A program made the translations under genes and the position numbers. The notes under the pieces were generated by a model. That model made no database searches. It saw only the letters and a program-made list of their open reading frames with translations, and was not told the DNA's origin. From an uncultured Erysipelotrichaceae bacterium (GTDB lineage: Bacteria > Bacillota_I > Bacilli_A > RFN20 > CAG-826): 10,201 nt of DNA. Each line of letters begins with the position of its first letter. The stretch's first letter is position 1. Positions 7,643 through 10,201 of the stretch are shown here, piece after piece. The stretch covers positions 1 through 10,201 of the forward strand of contig ONWJ01000142.1 in assembly GCA_900321535.1 (NCBI GenBank), in the 5' to 3' direction.

Positions 7643-8748
7643 TTCTTGGAATCGATTCCTCAACCATACTTGAAACGCGTGAAGCGGGGGCTAGATATTT
7701 TGTTTCGGGAGAAGAGGTAGAACCGATCTCCTATATGCACGACCATAATGGCGTCTCTCTTTTAAGACTTCGTCTTTGGATGAATCCTTATGATGAGCAA
7801 GGCCGTCCTTATGGTGGTGGCACGGTTGACTATCCATCCTTTGTCAAAATGGCAAAAGAAGGGATGGAAAAGGGCTACAAGATCTTGCTAGATTTCCATT
7901 ATTCGGACTTCTGGTGCGACCCTAGCAAACAATTTCTCCCCAAAGCTTGGAGAGATTTCACCATCGATCAAGCGGTTGAAGGGATTTACGAATACACCAA
8001 GAAAACCTTAACCGATATCCAAAAAGATGGCATTGTCCTTGATAGCGTTCAAATCGGCAACGAAATCACCAACGGCATGCTTTGGCCATTGGGGAAATTA
8101 ACACCTAACCCAGACGGGAAAAGAGGCAATTACGAATCGTTGATTCGCCTCTTAAAAGCCGGCGTTAAGGCTGCTAGAGAGGTCATGCCGAAAACACGCA
8201 TCATCATCCATCTTGAGAAAAGCGGTGATCAAGCGACCTATCGCGAGTTCTTCGATGAAGTGAGCGCGGCCAAACTGGATTTCGATATCATCGGTGTCTC
8301 GTTCTATCCTTATTGGCATGGTACCTTCGACATGGTCTTCGATAACATCGATGCCGTGAAGGCGCGTTACCATAAGCCTGTTTGGATCGTCGAGACTTCC
8401 TATGGTTTTACCACCAAAGCTAGCACCCACCTTCATGAGACATTCGTACCGCTTCTTTCGGATAACCTTTTATCTCAAGACAACGTCTATGCGCCTTACC
8501 CAATCACCTTGGAAGGGCAACTTGCCTTCACCAAGGAGCTCTTTAAGAGAGCAAAAGAACATGACGTTGGTGCCATTATCTGGTGGGAGCCGTTTTGGCT
8601 TCCGCTAGCAGGCCTTACCTGGGCAACGAAAATCGGCGAGGAATACACGCACGAGACTGATAAGCCCACCAACAACGAATGGGCCAATCAATGCCTTTTC
8701 GATTATGAGGGCAATGCAACCCCAGCCTTCTTCGCCTATAAAATCTAA
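7639..8748 (+). CDS. GH53 endo-beta-1,4-galactanase, cytoplasmic form
   Basis: Single-domain GH53 enzyme of 369 residues, predicted to cut beta-1,4-linked galacto-oligosaccharides. There is no signal peptide: the protein begins directly with the first barrel strand (MILGIDSS), so it should act inside the cell on imported oligosaccharides. Family hallmarks are RLRLWMNPYD (43-52), LLDFHYSDFWCDP (83-95), the acid/base Glu142 in QIGNEITNGMLWPLG and the nucleophile Glu252 in VETSYGF. The end (WWEPFW, then EWANQCLFDYEGNATPAF) is the canonical closing of the barrel without the insertion found in the lipoprotein paralogue. The ATG overlaps the zinc-ribbon TGA (ATGA), and AAAGGTGA just before it serves as ribosome binding site with short spacing. 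This is the last gene of the operon; no classical terminator follows. The family is secure; cytoplasmic location is inferred from the missing signal. Confidence 0.95.
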   Translation: MILGIDSSTILETREAGARYFVSGEEVEPISYMHDHNGVSLLRLRLWMNPYDEQGRPYGGGTVDYPSFVKMAKEGMEKGYKILLDFHYSDFWCDPSKQFLPKAWRDFTIDQAVEGIYEYTKKTLTDIQKDGIVLDSVQIGNEITNGMLWPLGKLTPNPDGKRGNYESLIRLLKAGVKAAREVMPKTRIIIHLEKSGDQATYREFFDEVSAAKLDFDIIGVSFYPYWHGTFDMVFDNIDAVKARYHKPVWIVETSYGFTTKASTHLHETFVPLLSDNLLSQDNVYAPYPITLEGQLAFTKELFKRAKEHDVGAIIWWEPFWLPLAGLTWATKIGEEYTHETDKPTNNEWANQCLFDYEGNATPAFFAYKI

Positions 8749-8939
8749 TTGATAATGGCGTTTACGATTGTTTCTGAACGTTTTGCAATGGCCGGGAAAA
8801 GCCCCATTAACAATACCACTGTGGACCCAAGGTTAATGAAACTGAATGAAAGAGGGAACGACAGTTTCGAGAGGAGAAAGAAGATTGCCCAAGGCTTTAT
8901 CGATTTTATCTTGACGAATTCGACATTGGGGGTGTCCTC
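8749..8939 (+). other. Intergenic stretch after the operon, no convincing gene
   Basis: This 191-nt gap separates the galactan operon from the small lipoprotein gene. One plus-strand frame stays open across all of it (TTG at 8749 or ATG at 8755, to 8946), but no ribosome binding site precedes either start and the product (about 65 residues) resembles nothing I know. The opposite strand is also open. There is no strong hairpin followed by a T run, so the operon's end signal is not obvious. A weak hairpin (AATGG at 8787 with CCATT at 8804) and a better inverted repeat at 8838-8868 are the only structure seen. It could be the remnant of a lost gene. Confidence 0.4.
8838..8868. repeat. Inverted repeat GAAACTG / CAGTTTC
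   Basis: Perfect 7-bp arms (8838-8844 and 8862-8868) with a 17-nt spacer, in the gap between the operon and the lipoprotein gene. There is no T tract after it, so it is not a standard terminator. The spacing would suit a dimeric regulator site or an mRNA stem, but chance is possible at this arm length. Confidence 0.35.
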
Positions 8940-9479
8940 ATGCTGAGGCATCCCATCCTCGGCCTCGCGGGGCTTGCCTCGCTTGCCCTTTGCCTCCCGT
9001 CCTGCAGCTGGATGCTCGAGGTCCATGACTACGACTCCCAGCGCGACTACTACGCCGAAGACGTGGGGAGGGGGATAGCCTTGATGAGCGAAAGGTGCGA
9101 CCTGCTGACTTGCTATGGCCCAAGCGGCGAGTTGGTAAGGTATCTTTACGTCACGGATTCGCGGATTTGCGACGTCGTCTCGCCCTTGGCGGGCTCTGGC
9201 GTCATCGAGCCGATGGAGTTTGAGGAAATCGAGGACAAGAGATACGCGCTATCCCTCCACGCCGACGACGGGATCGAGATAAGGATCGATTTATACCGTT
9301 CCCTAGACGCTATTAAATATAGGCTTTACAAGAATCTGACCATGGCGACAATGAAGACCGTCGAGCAACGATACAGGATCGACAGGTCCGTCGGCGAGCG
9401 GATGTACGAGATCGCGTCCAGGATGCTAGCGGACACGCTTTCCAAGGTAAATAATTCAAAAGAGTTGCGATTGTCATGA
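8940..9479 (+). CDS. Predicted small lipoprotein, unknown function
   Basis: 179 residues. The N-terminus is a short lipoprotein signal: one Arg, a hydrophobic core (ILGLAGLASLALCL) and a lipobox-like LPSC with Cys22. The mature part is charged, without repeats or further membrane spans. It seems to hold a beta-rich middle (RYALSLHADDGIEIRIDLYR, about 101-120) and a helical end. I do not recognise the family. The start is supported by the signal peptide and by a G-rich site (GGGGGTG) 5 nt upstream. The base use stands out: 9 of 16 Arg codons are AGG, while the galactan operon uses mainly CGC and CGT, and GC is visibly higher than in the following gene. This suggests a different origin or expression class. 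The TGA overlaps the ATG of the radical SAM fragment (ATGA), implying a former two-gene unit. Confidence 0.78.
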   Translation: MLRHPILGLAGLASLALCLPSCSWMLEVHDYDSQRDYYAEDVGRGIALMSERCDLLTCYGPSGELVRYLYVTDSRICDVVSPLAGSGVIEPMEFEEIEDKRYALSLHADDGIEIRIDLYRSLDAIKYRLYKNLTMATMKTVEQRYRIDRSVGERMYEIASRMLADTLSKVNNSKELRLS

Positions 9480-9889
9480 ATGATTCCAGACATTTCACTG
9501 TGCTTGGTCGGCAGTTTTACATCGATGTTGAACGTCACATCATTGTTCCTTGTGAATATAAGGAATATTTGGAAGCCAATTTAATCGTTCAGGTGAAGAA
9601 GGATAAGCCGGCATATTATGTTTTCTGCCTTTCTATTGTCGATGCATGTAACCTTGATTGCGAATATTGCTTCAACAAACGCAAAACCGGGCGAGTAATG
9701 AGCTTCTCCCAGGCGAAGAGATTTCTTGAAAGATTATTCATAGCTCATCCTGATGGGGAGAAGTATTTTGTAGACTTATCTGGTGATGGCAAACCTCTTT
9801 TGGCACTCGATCTTATTCTTAAAATTGCTGATTGCGGGAAGGAAGTTGTCATGGAATTTTTCAGAGGCGGAAGGCTGAAAAATCGATGA
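9476..9889 (+). pseudogene. Truncated radical SAM protein (N-terminal fragment)
   Basis: 137-residue open frame that starts like a radical SAM/SPASM-type enzyme. The [4Fe-4S] motif CX3CX2C is intact (Cys58, Cys62, Cys65, in CNLDCEYCF), and the second conserved strand follows (FVDLSGDGKPLLALDLI, 98-114). At this SAM-binding position related enzymes carry Glu (GGEP or GDGEP), so the Lys here is a likely inactivating change. The frame drifts after about residue 118 and stops at residue 137, whereas complete enzymes have 350-450 residues with C-terminal cluster-binding cysteines. About 280 nt of non-coding DNA follow, with no continuation that I can see in any frame. I infer an inactivated remnant. 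The start overlaps the lipoprotein stop. It could alternatively be a short expressed protein, but the missing core argues against activity. Confidence 0.8.
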
Positions 9890-10019
9890 GAATTTAAGGA
9901 CACACATAGAAATGTAAATGCTAATCTGGCATCGAATAGTTGGTTTTTGCAGGCTTTTCCCGTAAAAAATACTTAGCAGGTGTCATAACGTTGATAATGT
10001 TTTTAGCTTGAATTAATCG

Positions 10020-10082
10020 GGTTTTGCAAGGTTTTTATGATTTCGGAGTCTTCTAAAGCCCTAACGAAATCCTTTCAAAACC
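10020..10082. repeat. Long imperfect two-part hairpin
   Basis: The outer stem pairs GGTTTTGCAAG (10020-10030) with CTTTCAAAACC (10072-10082), 10 of 11 positions. The inner stem pairs GATTTCG (10039-10045) with CGAAATC (10065-10071), 7 of 7. On the right side the two stems abut exactly; on the left an 8-nt bulge (GTTTTTAT) separates them, and the apical loop is 19 nt. Nested stems stacked on one side look more like a structured RNA or inverted element than chance. Confidence 0.5.
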
Positions 10083-10101
10083 TTCATCCGAATGGATGAA
10101 G
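10082..10101. repeat. Perfect 8-bp hairpin, GAAT loop
   Basis: CTTCATCC (10082-10089) and GGATGAAG (10094-10101) are perfect complements around the loop GAAT. It begins at the last base of the preceding hairpin. The sequence after it (ACTCGCAATATTATTTCT) is only loosely T-rich, so it could be a weak terminator for transcription from the left, but not a classical one. Confidence 0.55.
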
Positions 10102-10127
10102 ACTCGCAATATTATTTCTACTAATTT

Positions 10128-10143
10128 TAGTGCTAAAGCACTA
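10128..10143. repeat. Inverted repeat overlapping a -10 box (possible operator)
   Basis: TAGTGC (10128-10133), TAAA, GCACTA (10138-10143): perfect 6-bp arms. The right arm overlaps the first bases of the putative -10 box at 10142, the position expected for a repressor site. The left side, AGTGCTAA, resembles one half of the CIRCE heat-shock operator, but the matching other half is absent. Confidence 0.4.
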
Positions 10144-10147
10144 TACT
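10142..10147 (+). promoter_or_regulatory. Putative -10 box for the gene at 10174
   Basis: TATACT differs from TATAAT by one base and lies 26 nt before the ATG at 10174, leaving room for a short leader with the ribosome binding site GAAAGG (10159-10164). No good -35 hexamer is present at 16-18 nt spacing, so an activator or weak promoter is implied if it is used. Confidence 0.35.
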
Positions 10148-10173
10148 ATGCCCGTATTGAAAGGTAGTACCCG

Positions 10174-10201
10174 ATGAAAGAAATTACGATGGACGTTCTT
10201 C
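10174..10201 (+). CDS. Start of an unidentified gene (3' partial)
   Basis: Only nine codons are inside the window (MKEITMDVL). Support is the GAAAGG ribosome binding site 9 nt before the ATG and the -10-like box upstream. Nothing can be said of its product. Confidence 0.45.

Larger units (their letters stand above)
9890..10173 (+). other. AT-rich intergenic region with several inverted repeats
   Basis: 284 nt without a convincing gene; all six frames break often. It is more AT-rich than the operon. An approximate 11-12 nt unit appears three times: GGTTTTTGCAGG (from 9942), GGTTTTGCAAGG (10020-10031) and its near-complement CCTTTCAAAACC (10071-10082). The second and third copies form the outer stem of a long hairpin. 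Two more inverted repeats follow (10082-10101 and 10128-10143). This may be a small structured RNA, a mobile-element scar or the control region of the gene at 10174. Confidence 0.5.

Noticed and set aside
8911..8916. TTGACG as a -35 box for the lipoprotein gene
   Set aside because: No -10 hexamer exists at 16-18 nt before the start codon at 8940; it lies too close to the gene.
8749..8946. 65-codon plus-strand frame after the operon
   Set aside because: No ribosome binding site at TTG 8749 or ATG 8755, no recognisable family, and the opposite strand is equally open. Kept only as an intergenic note.
8745..9026. 93-codon minus-strand frame with a hydrophobic stretch
   Set aside because: It overlaps the lipoprotein signal peptide region antisense and shows no family resemblance that I can support.
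9887..9889. TGA read as Trp (mycoplasma-type code) to extend the radical SAM frame
   Set aside because: Several other genes end in TGA within ATGA overlaps, and the read-through sequence ends after 28 codons without any radical SAM feature.
10015..10075. Minus-strand peptide-like frame (ALEDSEIIKTLQNPINSS then stop)
   Set aside because: It reads like a protein C-terminus, but is under 30 codons, lies within the inverted-repeat block and has no connecting upstream frame.
9942..10082. CRISPR array
   Set aside because: The repeated unit is only 11-12 nt, imperfect, unevenly spaced and partly inverted.
10129..10136. CIRCE heat-shock operator
   Set aside because: Only one half-site is approximated (AGTGCTAA); the opposing half at the required spacing is absent.

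Overview
The window is a plus-strand carbohydrate-use locus (about 1-8750), followed by an unrelated and partly degraded patch (about 8750-10201). Signs of the organism: moderate GC, consensus Shine-Dalgarno sites (AAGGAGG), lipobox lipoproteins, MalF/MalG ABC importers and TGA used as stop in tight ATGA overlaps. These suggest an uncultured anaerobic, plant-fibre-degrading member of the Bacillota, perhaps a gut Bacilli lineage. Placement below phylum is a guess.

Region 1 (1-8748) looks like one operon for beta-1,4-galactan or arabinogalactan use. In order it holds: a MalF-type sugar permease (5' end outside the window); a MalG-type permease with an unusual N-terminal domain of about 120 residues; an AraC-family regulator; a 915-residue multidomain GH53 endo-galactanase lipoprotein; a 606-residue protein of unknown function; an 86-residue zinc-ribbon protein; and a second GH53 enzyme with no signal peptide. 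Gaps are 21 nt or less and several genes overlap, so co-transcription and translational coupling are likely. The inferred pathway is cutting of galactan by the surface GH53, import of oligosaccharides by the ABC transporter (binding protein and ATPase not in view) and further cutting by the cytoplasmic GH53. AraC would sense a sugar. The roles of the 606-residue protein and the zinc ribbon are open.

Region 2 (8749-9889) starts with a 191-nt stretch without a convincing gene. Then comes a small predicted lipoprotein whose arginine codons are mostly AGG, unlike the operon before it. It overlaps by 4 nt a 137-residue radical SAM fragment that keeps the CX3CX2C cluster motif but lacks the rest of the enzyme.

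Region 3 (9890-10173) is AT-rich non-coding DNA with several inverted repeats. The last sits on a probable -10 box just before a new gene that starts at 10174 and runs out of the window.

The least explained items are the 606-aa protein with its zinc-ribbon partner, the extra cytoplasmic domain on the permease, the insertion inside the GH53 barrel, and the structured DNA before 10174.
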